Below are positions 45,874-55,847 of a stretch of 64,000 nucleotides of DNA, one piece after another. Numbering within the stretch: position 1 is the stretch's first letter; every line of letters begins with the position of its first letter. A model generated the notes under the pieces. The model saw only the letters and a program-made list of their open reading frames with translations. It was not told the DNA's origin and ran no database searches. Position numbers and translations under genes: made by a program. The stretch covers positions 1,054,001 to 1,118,000 of the forward strand of contig NZ_WRPK01000001.1 in the NCBI RefSeq assembly GCF_009755815.1. The letters run 5' to 3'. This stretch comes from Flavisphingomonas formosensis. Lineage in GTDB: Bacteria > Pseudomonadota > Alphaproteobacteria > Sphingomonadales > Sphingomonadaceae.

Positions 45874-47334
45874 ATGACCCGCCCCCTGTGGACCGCGTTC
45901 GAGATTGCCGCCGCCACTGACGGCGAGGTCTATGGCAGCTTCGCCGCCTCGGGCGTCGCGTTCGATTCGCGCGAGGTGGGGCCGGGGGACCTGTTCGTCG
46001 CGCTGAAGGGCGAGACCACCAACGGCCACCGTTTCGTCGACGCCGCGTTCGAGCGGGGGGCGGCGGGTGCGCTGGTGAGCGAGCCGATCGCCCAGCCGCA
46101 TGTGCTGGTGCAGGAGGACGAGATCCCGTCCGACCGGATCGGGCGGCCCTATGTACAGGTGCAGGACAGCTATGCGGGCCTGAACGCGCTCGGCCGCGCG
46201 GCGCGGGCGCGCAGCGAGGCGCGGATCATCGGCGTCACCGGATCGGTCGGCAAGACCGGCACCAAGGAGGCCCTGTTCGCAGCGCTGGAGCGGACCGCGC
46301 CGGGCTTCGCGCACCGTTCGGTGAAGAGCTACAACAATCACACCGGCGTGCCGCTGAGCCTGTCGCGCATGCCGGCCGAGACGCGCTATGGCGTGTTCGA
46401 GATGGGGATGAACCACGCCGGCGAGCTCGCCGCGCTGACCCGGCTGGTACGCCCGCACATCGCCATCGTGACCGCGATCGCGCCGGCGCACAGCGCCTTC
46501 TTCCCCAGCGAGGAGGCGATTGCCGACGCCAAGGGCGAGATTTTCGAGGGGCTGGAGCCGGGCGGTACCGCGATCGTCCCGTTCGACAGCCCGCACCGCG
46601 ACCGGCTGATCGAGGCGGCGCGTCCCTGGGCAGGCCGCATCCTGACCTTCGGCAGCGATGCCGGCGCCGACGTGCGCGCCCGCGAGGCGGTGCGCGCGCC
46701 GCATGGCGGCACGCTGGTGTCCGCCGTGCTGCCGGATGCGGAGCTGACCTTCACCATCGGCCTGCCGGGCGAGCATTGGGTGTCGAACGCGCTGGCGGTG
46801 CTGGCGGCGGTGGACGCTGCGGGCGGCGATCTCGCAGCGGCCGGGCTCGCGCTTGCCGATATGGCCGGGCTGCCGGGCCGCGGCCAGCGCCGCGTGGCGC
46901 CGCTGGCGGACGGCGAGGCGCTGGTCATCGACGAGAGCTACAACGCCAATCCCGCCTCGATGGCGGCGACGCTCAAGTCGCTCGGCGAGGAGCGGGGCGT
47001 CGGCCGGCGCATCGCCATCCTCGGCGAGATGCGTGAGCTGGGCGAGCAGTCGGCCCGTTATCATGCCGGCCTCGCCGAGCCGATCCTTGCGGCGGACGTC
47101 GATTATGCACTGCTTGTCGGCAGCGAAATGCGGGCGCTCGCGAATGCGCTTGAGGGCCGCATCGATTTCGCGCATGTGCCCGACGCCGCTGCCGCGCTCG
47201 AACGCCTTCCAGGCCTGATCGAAGCAGGCGACGCGGTGCTGATAAAAGGGTCCAACGCCATCGGGCTCGCCCGTCTCGTGGAGCATCTCGCTTCCGGGGC
47301 GCTGGCGGGCGGAAAGACGACATGCTCTATCTGA
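45874..47334 (+). CDS. murF: MurF, UDP-MurNAc-tripeptide D-Ala-D-Ala ligase
   Basis: A 486-residue Mur ligase that attaches D-Ala-D-Ala to make the pentapeptide. The substrate domain contains [18 protein letters not shown]. The ATP loop is GSVGKTGTK (residues 123-131). [14 protein letters not shown] and EMGMNHAGE follow, then [11 protein letters not shown] in the C-terminal domain. It overlaps mraY by 13 bases. ATG 45874 is preceded by AGAAGGGGAG just after palindromic copy B. Confidence 0.95.
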   Translation: MTRPLWTAFEIAAATDGEVYGSFAASGVAFDSREVGPGDLFVALKGETTNGHRFVDAAFERGAAGALVSEPIAQPHVLVQEDEIPSDRIGRPYVQVQDSYAGLNALGRAARARSEARIIGVTGSVGKTGTKEALFAALERTAPGFAHRSVKSYNNHTGVPLSLSRMPAETRYGVFEMGMNHAGELAALTRLVRPHIAIVTAIAPAHSAFFPSEEAIADAKGEIFEGLEPGGTAIVPFDSPHRDRLIEAARPWAGRILTFGSDAGADVRAREAVRAPHGGTLVSAVLPDAELTFTIGLPGEHWVSNALAVLAAVDAAGGDLAAAGLALADMAGLPGRGQRRVAPLADGEALVIDESYNANPASMAATLKSLGEERGVGRRIAILGEMRELGEQSARYHAGLAEPILAADVDYALLVGSEMRALANALEGRIDFAHVPDAAAALERLPGLIEAGDAVLIKGSNAIGLARLVEHLASGALAGGKTTCSI

Positions 47335-48392
47335 TCGCCGAGCACCTTGGATTTCCCGGGGTTCTCAACCTCATCCGCTACATTACCTTCCGTGCCGGCG
47401 CCGCCGCGATCACGGCGCTGCTGATCGGCCTGATCATCGGCCCGAAGTTCATCGGCTGGCTGCGCGTGCGGCAGGGCAAGGGCCAGCCGATTCGCGAGGA
47501 CGGCCCGAAGACCCATCTCGCCAAGCGCGGCACGCCCACCATGGGCGGGCTGATGATCCTCACCTCGCTCAGCGTTTCGATGCTGCTGTGGATGGAGCTT
47601 TCGAACCGCTATGTCTGGGCGTGCCTGTTCGTCACGCTCGGCTTCGGCCTGGTCGGCTTCCTCGACGATTATGACAAGGTGAAGAAGCGCAGCACGGCGG
47701 GCGTTTCCGGCAAGATGCGGCTGATCGCGGAGTTCGCGATCGCCGGCGTGGCCTGCTGGATGATCACCCGTGGCAACGGCACCGCGCTCTACCTGCCGTT
47801 CATCAAGGGGCCGATCATCGATCTGCACCTCGCCTATGTGCTGTTCGCGGCGTTCGTCGTCGTCGGCTTCGGCAATGCGGTGAACCTGACGGACGGGCTC
47901 GACGGGCTGGCGACTATGCCGGTGATCATCACCGCGCTGACCTTCTTCGTCATCGCCTATCTGGTCGGCAACGTGAAATTCGCCAATTATCTCGGCATTC
48001 CGCACGTGCCGGGTGCGGGCGACCTCACCATCATGTGCGCCGCGATGATCGGCGCGGGCCTCGCCTTCCTGTGGTTCAACGCGCCGCCCGCGGCGGTGTT
48101 CATGGGCGATACCGGCAGCCTCGCGCTCGGCGGCGCGCTCGGCACGCTGGCCGTGGTGACGCATCACGAGATCGTGCTGGGCGTGGTCGGCGGCCTGTTC
48201 GTGCTGGAGGCGCTGTCCGTCATCATCCAGGTGTTCTTCTACAAGCGGACCGGCAAACGCGTCTTCAAGATGGCGCCGATCCACCATCATTTCGAACAGC
48301 TCGGCTGGGCGGAATCGACCGTCGTGATCCGCTTCTGGATCATCAGCTTCGTGCTCGCGCTGGCGGGCCTGTCGACGCTCAAGCTCCGGTGA
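47322..48392 (+). CDS. mraY: MraY, phospho-MurNAc-pentapeptide transferase
   Basis: A 356-residue integral membrane enzyme that makes lipid I from UDP-MurNAc-pentapeptide and undecaprenyl phosphate. About ten transmembrane segments are visible. Signature sequences are [22 protein letters not shown] (the DDxxK/N catalytic aspartates), [10 protein letters not shown] and [13 protein letters not shown]. The gene overlaps both neighbours (13 and 4 bases). Confidence 0.96.
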   Translation: MLYLIAEHLGFPGVLNLIRYITFRAGAAAITALLIGLIIGPKFIGWLRVRQGKGQPIREDGPKTHLAKRGTPTMGGLMILTSLSVSMLLWMELSNRYVWACLFVTLGFGLVGFLDDYDKVKKRSTAGVSGKMRLIAEFAIAGVACWMITRGNGTALYLPFIKGPIIDLHLAYVLFAAFVVVGFGNAVNLTDGLDGLATMPVIITALTFFVIAYLVGNVKFANYLGIPHVPGAGDLTIMCAAMIGAGLAFLWFNAPPAAVFMGDTGSLALGGALGTLAVVTHHEIVLGVVGGLFVLEALSVIIQVFFYKRTGKRVFKMAPIHHHFEQLGWAESTVVIRFWIISFVLALAGLSTLKLR

Positions 48393-49831
48393 TCGTCAGC
48401 CCCGCCTTCCGCGGCAAACGCTATGCCGTCCTCGGCCTCGCACGCTCCGGTGTCGCGACGGTGGAGGCGCTGCTGGCGAGCGGGGCCAAAGTGATCGCGT
48501 GGGATTCGGATGCGGCAAAACGGGACGCCCTCATCCTCCCCGGAACGGGGAGGGGGACCACACGAAGTGTGGTGGAGGGGCTGCCGCTAAACGCACGCGC
48601 AGCAATTGCTGCAGGCGGCTTGCCCCTCCACCATCCTGCGGATGGTCCCCCTCCCCCGTTGGGGGAGGATTTGAGTTTCGCCGACCCGCTCGAGATCGAT
48701 CTTACCGGCCTCGACGGCGTCGTCGTCTCCCCGGGCGTGCCGCTCAACCGGCATCCGATCGCAGCGAAGGCGCGGGCGGCCGGCGTGCCGATCATCGGCG
48801 ATATCGAGCTGTTCGCGCAGGCGCGGGCGTCGCTGCCGGCGCATCGGGTGGTCGGCATCACCGGCACCAATGGCAAGTCGACCACCACCGCGCTGATCAC
48901 CCATATCGTCGAGACGGCGGGCATCCCGACCCTGATGGGCGGCAATATCGGCCTGCCCATCCTCGGGCGCGATCCGCTGCCCGAGGGAGGCGTCTATGTG
49001 CTCGAGCTGTCGAGCTACCAGATCGACCTCACCTACGGCCTCGATTGCGACGTGGCGGTGCTGACCAACGTCACGCCCGACCATCTCGATCGCTATGACG
49101 GCTTTGCCGGCTATGCCGCCTCCAAGGCGCGGCTGTTCGCGATGCAAAGCGAATGCCATGTCGCGGTGATCGCCACCGAGGACGATCCCTCGCGCGCCAT
49201 CGCGGATACCCTCACTTCCGCTCGGGCTCAAGGTGAGCGGGGCAGAGGGCATCCCGATCTCATCCGGGTCGCCTCCACCGATATCGCCGATCAATCCGCC
49301 TGGCCCGCGCTGCAGGGGCCGCACAATGCGCAGAACGCCGCCATCGCCATCGCTGTGGCGCGGGCGCTCGGCATCGGCGAGGCGGCGATCACGGAAGGGC
49401 TTGCCACCTATCCCGGCCTGCCGCACCGCATGGAGCGCGTGGCCGAGAAGCAGGGCGTGCTCTACGTCAACGACAGCAAGGCGACCAACGCGACCTCCAC
49501 GGCCCCGGCGCTCGCCGCCTATCCGGCGATCCACTGGATCCTCGGCGGCCTTGCCAAGACCGGCGATCTCGATGCCTGCGCGCCGCATTTCGGCCATGTC
49601 CGCGCGGCCTATACGATCGGCGATGCCGGCGAGATGTTCGCCGCGCTGCTGGCCCCGCACATGCCCGTCTCGCGTGCCGGCACGCTCGAGCGGGCGGTGG
49701 GCGCCGCGGCGCAGGCCGCTAAGCCGGGCGAGGTGGTGCTGCTCTCGCCCGCCTGCGCGAGCTTCGATCAGTTCAAGGACTATGAAGCGCGGGGCGAGGC
49801 GTTCCGCGCGCTGGTGGGGGCACTGGCATGA
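48389..49831 (+). CDS. murD: MurD, UDP-MurNAc-L-Ala:D-Glu ligase, with in-frame palindromic-element insertion
   Basis: A 480-residue Mur ligase that adds D-glutamate. The N-terminal Rossmann part ([18 protein letters not shown]) is interrupted at residues 48-94 by sequence encoded by dispersed element copy C. VVVSPGVP and GDIELF then resume the normal fold. The ATP loop is GTNGKST with Lys163; the equivalent lysine in E. coli MurD is Lys115, so the 48-residue offset matches the 47-codon insert. [21 protein letters not shown] (in part: [10 protein letters not shown]) and NDSKATN are intact, and as the only murD here it is expected to work. The start is GTG 48389, overlapping the mraY stop. Confidence 0.93.
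   Translation: MIVSPAFRGKRYAVLGLARSGVATVEALLASGAKVIAWDSDAAKRDALILPGTGRGTTRSVVEGLPLNARAAIAAGGLPLHHPADGPPPPLGEDLSFADPLEIDLTGLDGVVVSPGVPLNRHPIAAKARAAGVPIIGDIELFAQARASLPAHRVVGITGTNGKSTTTALITHIVETAGIPTLMGGNIGLPILGRDPLPEGGVYVLELSSYQIDLTYGLDCDVAVLTNVTPDHLDRYDGFAGYAASKARLFAMQSECHVAVIATEDDPSRAIADTLTSARAQGERGRGHPDLIRVASTDIADQSAWPALQGPHNAQNAAIAIAVARALGIGEAAITEGLATYPGLPHRMERVAEKQGVLYVNDSKATNATSTAPALAAYPAIHWILGGLAKTGDLDACAPHFGHVRAAYTIGDAGEMFAALLAPHMPVSRAGTLERAVGAAAQAAKPGEVVLLSPACASFDQFKDYEARGEAFRALVGALA
48530..48670. repeat. Dispersed palindromic element, copy C, inside murD
   Basis: 141 bp, exactly 47 codons, with the family ends TCATCCTCCCC and TTGGGGGAGGAT and inner arms GGGGGACCACACGAAGTGTG and CATCCTGCGGATGGTCCCCC. 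It is translated in frame as part of MurD, without a stop codon. The 3' end has lost the final GA of the consensus ATGA (GAGGATTTGA). Confidence 0.9.
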
Positions 49832-51033
49832 CGACCAAGGTCACGACCGTCACACGCCGCAACCGGCACAGCGGGCCTCGTCTCGGGCGTGCCGACCGCT
49901 CGCCGCTGGGCACCTGGTTCTGGGAGATCGACCTCGTCCTGCTGATGCTGGTGACGGCGCTGATCAGCTGCGGCCTGATCGCGGTCGCCGCCGCATCTCC
50001 GTCCGCGGCGGTGCGCTATTCGGGCGGCAACGTGCATGTCGCCCCGCTTTATTATTTCTGGCGCCAGCTGATCTGGCTGGCGATGGGCATTCCGGTGATG
50101 TTCGCCGTCTCGATGCTGCCCAAGGATCTGGCGCGGCGCCTGTCGATCGCGGGCGCCGCGATCTTCACCCTGGCGCTCGCGCTCGTGCCGGTGATCGGCG
50201 TCGAGGTGAATGGCGCGCGGCGCTGGATCGGCGCGGGCGGCCTGCAGTTCCAGCCGTCCGAATTCCTCAAGCCGCTCTTCGTCGTGACTCTGGCCTGGCT
50301 GCTCTCGCTGCGTGCGCAGGATCGTACCCTGCCGGTCTTCCCGCTCACCGGACTGATCACCGGCTGCATCGCCGCGATCCTGATGAAGCAGCCGGATTTC
50401 GGGCAGACGATCATCTTCGGATCGATGTGGCTGGCGCTGCTGATGCTCAGCGGCGTGCCGATGCGCTACATGGCCTGGCTCGGCGCAGCCGGCGTCGGCG
50501 CGGTGATCGCCGCCTATTTCTTCTATCCGGTGGCGACCGCGCGGATCGACGCTTTCCTGCATGGCGGCGGCGATACCTACCAGACCGACATGGCGCATGC
50601 GACGATCACCAATGGTGGCCTGCTCGGCATGGGGCCGGGTGCCGGCACGATGAAGTTCCGCCTGCCGGAGGCGCATACCGACTATATCTTCTCGGTGATC
50701 GGCGAGGAATTCGGCCTGCTGGCTTGCCTGGCCATCGCCCTGCTCTACCTCTTCATCGTGATGCGTGTGTTCGTGAAGCTGCTGCACGAGGAGGATAGCT
50801 TCACCCTCCTCGCCGCCGCCGGGCTGGTGACCGAGTTCGGCCTGCAGGCGGTGATCAACATGGCGGTGAACACGCAGATCGCGCCGTCCAAGGGCATGAC
50901 CCTGCCGTTCATCAGCTATGGCGGCTCCTCGATGATCGCGTTGTCGATCGGGTTCGGCCTGTTGCTCGCCTTCACGCGGCGCAATCCGTTCCTCACCCGC
51001 TCGCCCTATATCGTGAAGTGGAACACGCGATGA
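49828..51033 (+). CDS. ftsW: FtsW, septal peptidoglycan glycosyltransferase
   Basis: A 401-residue SEDS-family membrane protein that polymerises septal glycan with FtsI. After a ~30-residue basic cytoplasmic tail there are about ten transmembrane segments. Conserved SEDS sequences include NGARRWIGAGGLQFQPSEFLK (in part: FQPSEFLKPLF), LMKQPDFGQT and the C-terminal LPFISYGGSSM. The long loop YQTDMAHATITNGGLLGMGPG is also typical. It overlaps murD and murG by 4 bases each. Confidence 0.95.
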   Translation: MTTKVTTVTRRNRHSGPRLGRADRSPLGTWFWEIDLVLLMLVTALISCGLIAVAAASPSAAVRYSGGNVHVAPLYYFWRQLIWLAMGIPVMFAVSMLPKDLARRLSIAGAAIFTLALALVPVIGVEVNGARRWIGAGGLQFQPSEFLKPLFVVTLAWLLSLRAQDRTLPVFPLTGLITGCIAAILMKQPDFGQTIIFGSMWLALLMLSGVPMRYMAWLGAAGVGAVIAAYFFYPVATARIDAFLHGGGDTYQTDMAHATITNGGLLGMGPGAGTMKFRLPEAHTDYIFSVIGEEFGLLACLAIALLYLFIVMRVFVKLLHEEDSFTLLAAAGLVTEFGLQAVINMAVNTQIAPSKGMTLPFISYGGSSMIALSIGFGLLLAFTRRNPFLTRSPYIVKWNTR

Positions 51034-52199
51034 GCGTCACCCGCCATTTCGTCCTCGCCGCCGGCGGCACTGGCGGCCACATGATTCCGGCGCATGCGCT
51101 GGCCGAGGAACTGATGAAGCGCGGCCATCATGTCGCGCTGATCACCGATGAGCGCGGCGCCCAATATCCCGGCCTGTTCGCGGGCGCGCAGGTGCACGTC
51201 ATGCCCGCCGGCCGCGTGGCGGGCGGGCCGGCCGGCTGGCTTCGCGCCGGCAAGGACATCCTGGCCGGGCGGGCCATGGCGCGGCGGCTCTACGAGGTGT
51301 TCCAGCCCTCGGCGGTGATCGGTTTCGGCGGCTATCCGGCGCTGCCGGCGCTGCTCGCCGCGTTCAAGGACAAGATCCCGACCGCGATTCATGAGCAGAA
51401 TGCCGTGCTCGGCCGCGTCAACCGGCTGGTCGCGCGCAAGGTGGACGCCGTCGCCACGGCCTATCCCAAGGTGCAGCGCCTCACCCGACGGCAGGCCGCC
51501 AAGGCGCATCTGGTCGGCAATCCGGTGCGCGAGGAGGTGCTGCGGCTGCGCGACGAGCCGTTCCCGGCGCTGAGCCCGGACGGCGTGTTCCGCATCCTCG
51601 TCACCGGCGGCAGCCAGGGCGCGAGCATACTTTCGCAGGTGGTGCCCGACGGGCTCGGCCTGCTGCCGCTCAACTTCCGCCGCCGCTTGCAGGTAACGCA
51701 GCAGTGCCGCGATGCGGATATCGAGCATGTCCGTGTCAAATATGCCGAGCTTGGCATTCCCGCGGACCTCGCCACCTATCTGCCCGACCTGCCGGAGCGG
51801 CTGGGCTGGGCGCATCTCGTGATCGGCCGCGCCGGCGCGTCGACCATCGCGGAACTGACCGCGGCGGGGCGTCCGGCGATCCTGATTCCCTATCCCTCGG
51901 CGGCGGACGACCACCAGACATTCAACGCCCGCGAGCTGGCGGAGACCGGCGGCGCGCGGATGATCCCGCAGCCGCGATTCACCGCGGTGGAGATTGCCAA
52001 GCAGATGCAGAAGCTCGCGCTGGAGCCCGGCGCGCTGATTAACGCCGCCAAGCGCGCCAAGGCGTGCGGCCGGCCCCATGCCGCTCAGGACCTCGCCGAC
52101 CTGGTCGAAGGGCTGGGCCGCAAGCCCGTGCAGGACGGCGTGGCGGCGCAGCCGGTCTCGGACGATCCCGCCCCGTTCCCCAAAGGAGCTTACGCATGA
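51030..52199 (+). CDS. murG: MurG, lipid II synthase
   Basis: A 389-residue peripheral-membrane glycosyltransferase that adds GlcNAc to lipid I. The first glycine-rich loop is [44 protein letters not shown] and VTGGSQGAS follow; the donor site contains [20 protein letters not shown] 51030 overlaps the ftsW stop. The C-terminus extends about 25 residues beyond typical homologues. Confidence 0.95.
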   Translation: MSVTRHFVLAAGGTGGHMIPAHALAEELMKRGHHVALITDERGAQYPGLFAGAQVHVMPAGRVAGGPAGWLRAGKDILAGRAMARRLYEVFQPSAVIGFGGYPALPALLAAFKDKIPTAIHEQNAVLGRVNRLVARKVDAVATAYPKVQRLTRRQAAKAHLVGNPVREEVLRLRDEPFPALSPDGVFRILVTGGSQGASILSQVVPDGLGLLPLNFRRRLQVTQQCRDADIEHVRVKYAELGIPADLATYLPDLPERLGWAHLVIGRAGASTIAELTAAGRPAILIPYPSAADDHQTFNARELAETGGARMIPQPRFTAVEIAKQMQKLALEPGALINAAKRAKACGRPHAAQDLADLVEGLGRKPVQDGVAAQPVSDDPAPFPKGAYA

Positions 52200-53608
52200 A
52201 GGGTGTCGCGATCGACATCGGCACCATCCATTTCATCGGCATCGGCGGCATCGGCATGTCCGGCATCGCCGAGGTGATGCACAATCTCGGCTACAAGGTG
52301 CAGGGCTCGGACGTCGCCGAGGGCTATGTGATCGAGGGGCTACGCAAGAAGGGCATCGCTGTCGCGATCGGCCACAAGGCGGAGAATCTGGGCGATGCCG
52401 CGGTGGTGGTGACCTCCACCGCGATCAAGCGTGGCAACCCCGAAGTGGAGCTGGCGCTGGAGAAGCGCATCCCCGTCGTCCGCCGCGCCGAGATGCTGGC
52501 CGAGCTGATGCGGCTGAAGTCCACCGTCGCGGTGGCCGGCACGCACGGCAAGACGACGACCACCTCGATGGTCGCGGCCCTGCTCGACGCGGGCGGCGTC
52601 GATCCCACGGTGATCAACGGCGGCATCATCAACAGCTATGGTTCCAACGCCCGGCTCGGCGCGTCCGACTGGATGGTGGTGGAGGCCGACGAAAGCGACG
52701 GCAGCTTCCTGCGCCTGGACGGCACCTTTGCGATCGTCACCAACATCGATCCCGAGCATCTCGATCATTACGGTTCGTTCGACAAGGTGAAGGACGCCTT
52801 CGTCGAGTTCGTCGAGAATGTTCCCTTCTACGGCGCGGCTTTGCTCTGCCTCGATCATCCCGAGGTGCAGGCGATCCTGCCGCGCGTGCGCGACCGGCGG
52901 ATCGTAACCTACGGCTTTTCCGCCCAGGCCGACATCCGGGGTGAGAATGTGACGCCTTTCCCAGGCGGCAACCGCTTCGACGCGATGATTCGCAGCCGCG
53001 ACGGCGTGGTGCGCACCATTGCGGGTATCGAGCTGCCCATGCCCGGCCGGCACAATGTGCAGAACGCGCTCGGCGCGATCGGGGTGGCGCTGGAGCTCGG
53101 CATCGCCGACGACGTGATCCGCACCGGCTTCGCCAAGTTCGGCGGGGTCAAGCGACGCTTCACCAAGGTGGGCGAGGTGGGCGGCGCGATCGTGATCGAC
53201 GATTATGGCCACCATCCGGTCGAGATCCGCGCGGTGCTCGCCGCGGCGCGGGAGAGCGCGGAGGGGCGGGTAATTGCGGTGGTCCAGCCGCATCGGTTCA
53301 CGCGGCTGCGTGACCTGATGGCGGAGTTCCAGTCCGCCTTCAACGACGCCGACATGGTCTATGTCGCGCCGGTCTATCCGGCCGGCGAGGCGCCGATCGC
53401 GGGCGTCGACGCGGCCGCGCTGGTGGCCGGGCTGAAGACGCGCGGGCATCGCGCGGCGCAGGAGATCGAGGGGGCGGACGCGCTGGCGCGCGAACTGGCC
53501 CCTGTCGTTCGGCCGGGCGACATGGTTATCTGTCTCGGAGCGGGGGATATCACCAAATGGGCCGCTGGCCTCGCCGGCGCCATCGAGAAGGAAAGGATCA
53601 CCGCATGA
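52196..53608 (+). CDS. murC: MurC, UDP-MurNAc:L-Ala ligase
   Basis: A 470-residue Mur ligase that adds the first amino acid of the stem peptide. [18 protein letters not shown] opens the UDP-binding domain. The ATP loop is GTHGKTTTT (residues 115-123). [10 protein letters not shown] and [11 protein letters not shown] hold catalytic residues, and [12 protein letters not shown] is the C-terminal signature. ATG 52196 overlaps the murG stop and has AAAGGAG upstream. Its own stop overlaps the following 65-residue gene. Confidence 0.96.
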   Translation: MKGVAIDIGTIHFIGIGGIGMSGIAEVMHNLGYKVQGSDVAEGYVIEGLRKKGIAVAIGHKAENLGDAAVVVTSTAIKRGNPEVELALEKRIPVVRRAEMLAELMRLKSTVAVAGTHGKTTTTSMVAALLDAGGVDPTVINGGIINSYGSNARLGASDWMVVEADESDGSFLRLDGTFAIVTNIDPEHLDHYGSFDKVKDAFVEFVENVPFYGAALLCLDHPEVQAILPRVRDRRIVTYGFSAQADIRGENVTPFPGGNRFDAMIRSRDGVVRTIAGIELPMPGRHNVQNALGAIGVALELGIADDVIRTGFAKFGGVKRRFTKVGEVGGAIVIDDYGHHPVEIRAVLAAARESAEGRVIAVVQPHRFTRLRDLMAEFQSAFNDADMVYVAPVYPAGEAPIAGVDAAALVAGLKTRGHRAAQEIEGADALARELAPVVRPGDMVICLGAGDITKWAAGLAGAIEKERITA

Positions 53609-53802
53609 TCGACAACTTCACCGGTTGGAAGCTGCTCCAGGACCGCCTGCTGGCGGTGCAGCGCGCGCAGGTCGAGGCCGCGACCAAGCTGATGGGCATG
53701 GGCGAAAATTTCGACGGCGCGCTCGAAGCCGCCAAGAAGGTCGCCGATGCCAATGTCCAGGCGTGGGAAAGCTGGATGGCGCTGTGGGGCGTGAAGAAGT
53801 GA
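53605..53802 (+). CDS. Small helical protein inside the dcw cluster
   Basis: A 65-residue protein whose ATG overlaps the murC stop, so it is translationally coupled. It is almost entirely amphipathic helix ([20 protein letters not shown], then [20 protein letters not shown]). The pattern resembles a short stretch of phasin-like proteins, which coat lipid or polymer surfaces. It is not a standard dcw component and I cannot name it. A membrane-associated or divisome-accessory role is only a guess. Confidence 0.65.
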   Translation: MIDNFTGWKLLQDRLLAVQRAQVEAATKLMGMGENFDGALEAAKKVADANVQAWESWMALWGVKK

Positions 53803-53820
53803 CGGGAGCTGGCCGCCTTC

Positions 53821-53966
53821 TCATCCTCCCCCAAAGGGGGAGGGGGACCGCGCGTAGCGCGGTGGAGGGGTTCCCGCGCGCGTCATTCTCTTCGTCGCGC
53901 TTTAAGTCGGTCGGGAACCCCTCCACCATGCTTCGCATGGTCCCCTCCCCGTTCCGGGGAGGATGA
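53821..53966. repeat. Dispersed palindromic element, copy D (upstream of murB)
   Basis: 146 bp with ends TCATCCTCCCC and GGGGAGGATGA and inner arms GGGGGACCGCGCGTAGCGCGG and CCATGCTTCGCATGGTCCCC. It fills the gap before murB. The terminal GGGGAGGATGAGGAAG lies close enough upstream to contribute to the murB ribosome-binding region. Confidence 0.85.
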
Positions 53967-53982
53967 GGAAGAGCAAGTGCAG

Positions 53983-54900
53983 ATGACGACCGCCGCCTCG
54001 ACTCTCGCGATCGACACCTTGCCCCCTCTGCGGGGCGAGGCGATCGCGCGCGGGTCGCTGGCGGATTTCATCTGGTTCCGCACCGGCGGGCCGGCCGAAT
54101 GGCTTGTCCGGCCCGCCGATGTGGCGGATCTGTCGGAATTCCTGGCGGCGCTCGATCCGGTCGTGCCGCTGTTCCCGGTCGGGGTCGGATCGAACCTGAT
54201 CGTGCGCGACGGCGGCCTGCCGGGCGTCACCGTGCGCCTGCCCAAGAGCTTCGCCAAGGTGGCGATCGAGCCGGGTCAGCGGGTGCGCGCGGGCGCTGCG
54301 GCGATGGGCATCACCGTTGCCAGCGCCGCGCGCGATGCGGGCATCGCCGGCCTTGAATTTCTCCGCGGCATTCCCGGCACCGTGGGCGGCGCCGTGCGCA
54401 TGAATGCCGGCGCTTATGGCCGCGAGGCGGCCGATATCCTGATCGAGGCGACGCTGGTGCTGCGCGATGGCACGGTCGAGACCTGGCCGGCCGGCCGGCT
54501 CGGCTACACCTATCGCCATTCGGAGCTGCCGCAGGGCGCGGTGGTGGTCGAGGCGCTGTTCGCGGGCACACAAGGCGAGCCGGCCGCGATCGGCGCGGAG
54601 ATGGACCGTATCGCCGCCGAGCGCGAGGCCAGCCAGCCGCTGCGCTCGCGCACCGGTGGATCGACCTTCAAAAATCCGGACGGGCACAAGGCGTGGGCGC
54701 TAGTCGACGCGGCGGGCTGCCGTGGGCTGCGCCGCGGCGATGCGCAGGTGTCCGAGAAACATTGCAACTTCCTGCTCAACCTCGGCGCGGCGAGTGCCGC
54801 GGATATCGAGGCGCTGGGCGAGGAGGTGCGCGCACGGGTGAAGGCGCAGTCGGGCATCGATCTGGAATGGGAGATACAGCGAGTGGGGGTGAGGGCGTGA
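53983..54900 (+). CDS. murB: MurB, UDP-GlcNAc-enolpyruvate reductase
   Basis: A 305-residue FAD enzyme that reduces enolpyruvyl-UDP-GlcNAc to UDP-MurNAc with NADPH. FAD-binding motifs are WFRTGGPAEWLVRP and PVGVGSNLIVRDGG. GLEFLRGIPGTVGGAVRMNAG (in part: GIPGTVGGAVRMNAG) and TYRHSELP follow. The proton donor serine lies in RTGGSTFKNP, the type II MurB form. Start ATG 53983, or GTG 53977. Its stop overlaps ddl. Confidence 0.95.
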   Translation: MTTAASTLAIDTLPPLRGEAIARGSLADFIWFRTGGPAEWLVRPADVADLSEFLAALDPVVPLFPVGVGSNLIVRDGGLPGVTVRLPKSFAKVAIEPGQRVRAGAAAMGITVASAARDAGIAGLEFLRGIPGTVGGAVRMNAGAYGREAADILIEATLVLRDGTVETWPAGRLGYTYRHSELPQGAVVVEALFAGTQGEPAAIGAEMDRIAAEREASQPLRSRTGGSTFKNPDGHKAWALVDAAGCRGLRRGDAQVSEKHCNFLLNLGAASAADIEALGEEVRARVKAQSGIDLEWEIQRVGVRA

Positions 54901-55847
54901 GCGCGGCGGTCAAATCCCTTCACGTCGCGGTGTTGATGGGCGGCTGGTCGTCCGAACGGGAGGTGTCGCTCACCTCGGGCGAGGGCGTGGCCAAGGCGCT
55001 GGAAGCGCTCGGCCACCGCGTGACGCGGATCGATATGGACCGCGACGTCGCCCTGCGTCTGCATGAAACCAAACCCGATATCGTATTCAACGCGCTGCAC
55101 GGCACGCCCGGCGAGGACGGCACGGTGCAGGGCATGCTGGACCTGATGGGCCTCAAATATACCCATTCGGGCCTCGCCACCTCGGTGATCGCGATCGATA
55201 AGCAGCTGACCAAGCAGGCGCTGGTGCCGCATGGGGTGCGCATGCCGGGCGGCTTCGTCGTGGCGAGCGAGAGCCTCTATGCGGACGATCCGCTGCCCCG
55301 GCCCTTCGTGCTGAAGCCGGTCAACGAGGGGTCCTCGGTCGGCGTCGCGATCGTCACCGATGAGGGCAATTACGGCCGCCCGATCGCACGCGATGCCAAA
55401 GGGCCGTGGCAGGAATTCGACGAGCTGCTCGCCGAGCCCTTCATCCGCGGGCGCGAGCTGACCGTCGCCGTGCTGCGCGACAAGCCGCTGGCGGTGACCG
55501 AGCTCAAGCCCAAGAGCGGCTTTTACGATTACGACGCCAAATATACCGATGGGCTCACCACCCATATCTGTCCGGCGCAGATCCCGGCGGACGTCGCCGC
55601 CGCGGCGATGGAACTGGCCGCGCTCGCCCACCGGCTGCTCGGCTGCAAGGGTACCTCGCGCTCGGATTTCCGCTGGGACGACGAGAAGGGGGTGGAGGGG
55701 CTCTATCTGTTGGAGGTCAACACCCAGCCGGGAATGACGCCGCTCAGCCTCGTACCGGAGCAGGCGCGCCATGTCGGCCTCAGCTATGAACGGCTCGTCG
55801 AGCATATTCTCGAGGATGCCCTGGAAGGGGGGGAAGCGGCGCGATGA
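54897..55847 (+). CDS. ddl: D-alanine-D-alanine ligase
   Basis: A 316-residue ATP-grasp enzyme that makes D-Ala-D-Ala for MurF. VAVLMGGWSSEREVSLTSG and FNALHGTPGEDGTVQG are N-terminal signatures. FVLKPVNEGSSVGVAIV binds ATP and LLEVNTQPGMTPLSLVPEQ (in part: EVNTQPGMTPLSLVP) holds metal ligands. The start is GTG 54897, overlapping the murB stop; a longer frame upstream is not real. It overlaps ftsQ by 4 bases. Confidence 0.95.
   Translation: MSAAVKSLHVAVLMGGWSSEREVSLTSGEGVAKALEALGHRVTRIDMDRDVALRLHETKPDIVFNALHGTPGEDGTVQGMLDLMGLKYTHSGLATSVIAIDKQLTKQALVPHGVRMPGGFVVASESLYADDPLPRPFVLKPVNEGSSVGVAIVTDEGNYGRPIARDAKGPWQEFDELLAEPFIRGRELTVAVLRDKPLAVTELKPKSGFYDYDAKYTDGLTTHICPAQIPADVAAAAMELAALAHRLLGCKGTSRSDFRWDDEKGVEGLYLLEVNTQPGMTPLSLVPEQARHVGLSYERLVEHILEDALEGGEAAR

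Noticed and set aside
45680..45877. A 65-codon frame overlapping the murE end and murF start
   Set aside because: It is just the palindromic element copy B read through in one frame. The translated part resembles the MurD insert only because both are the same DNA repeat.
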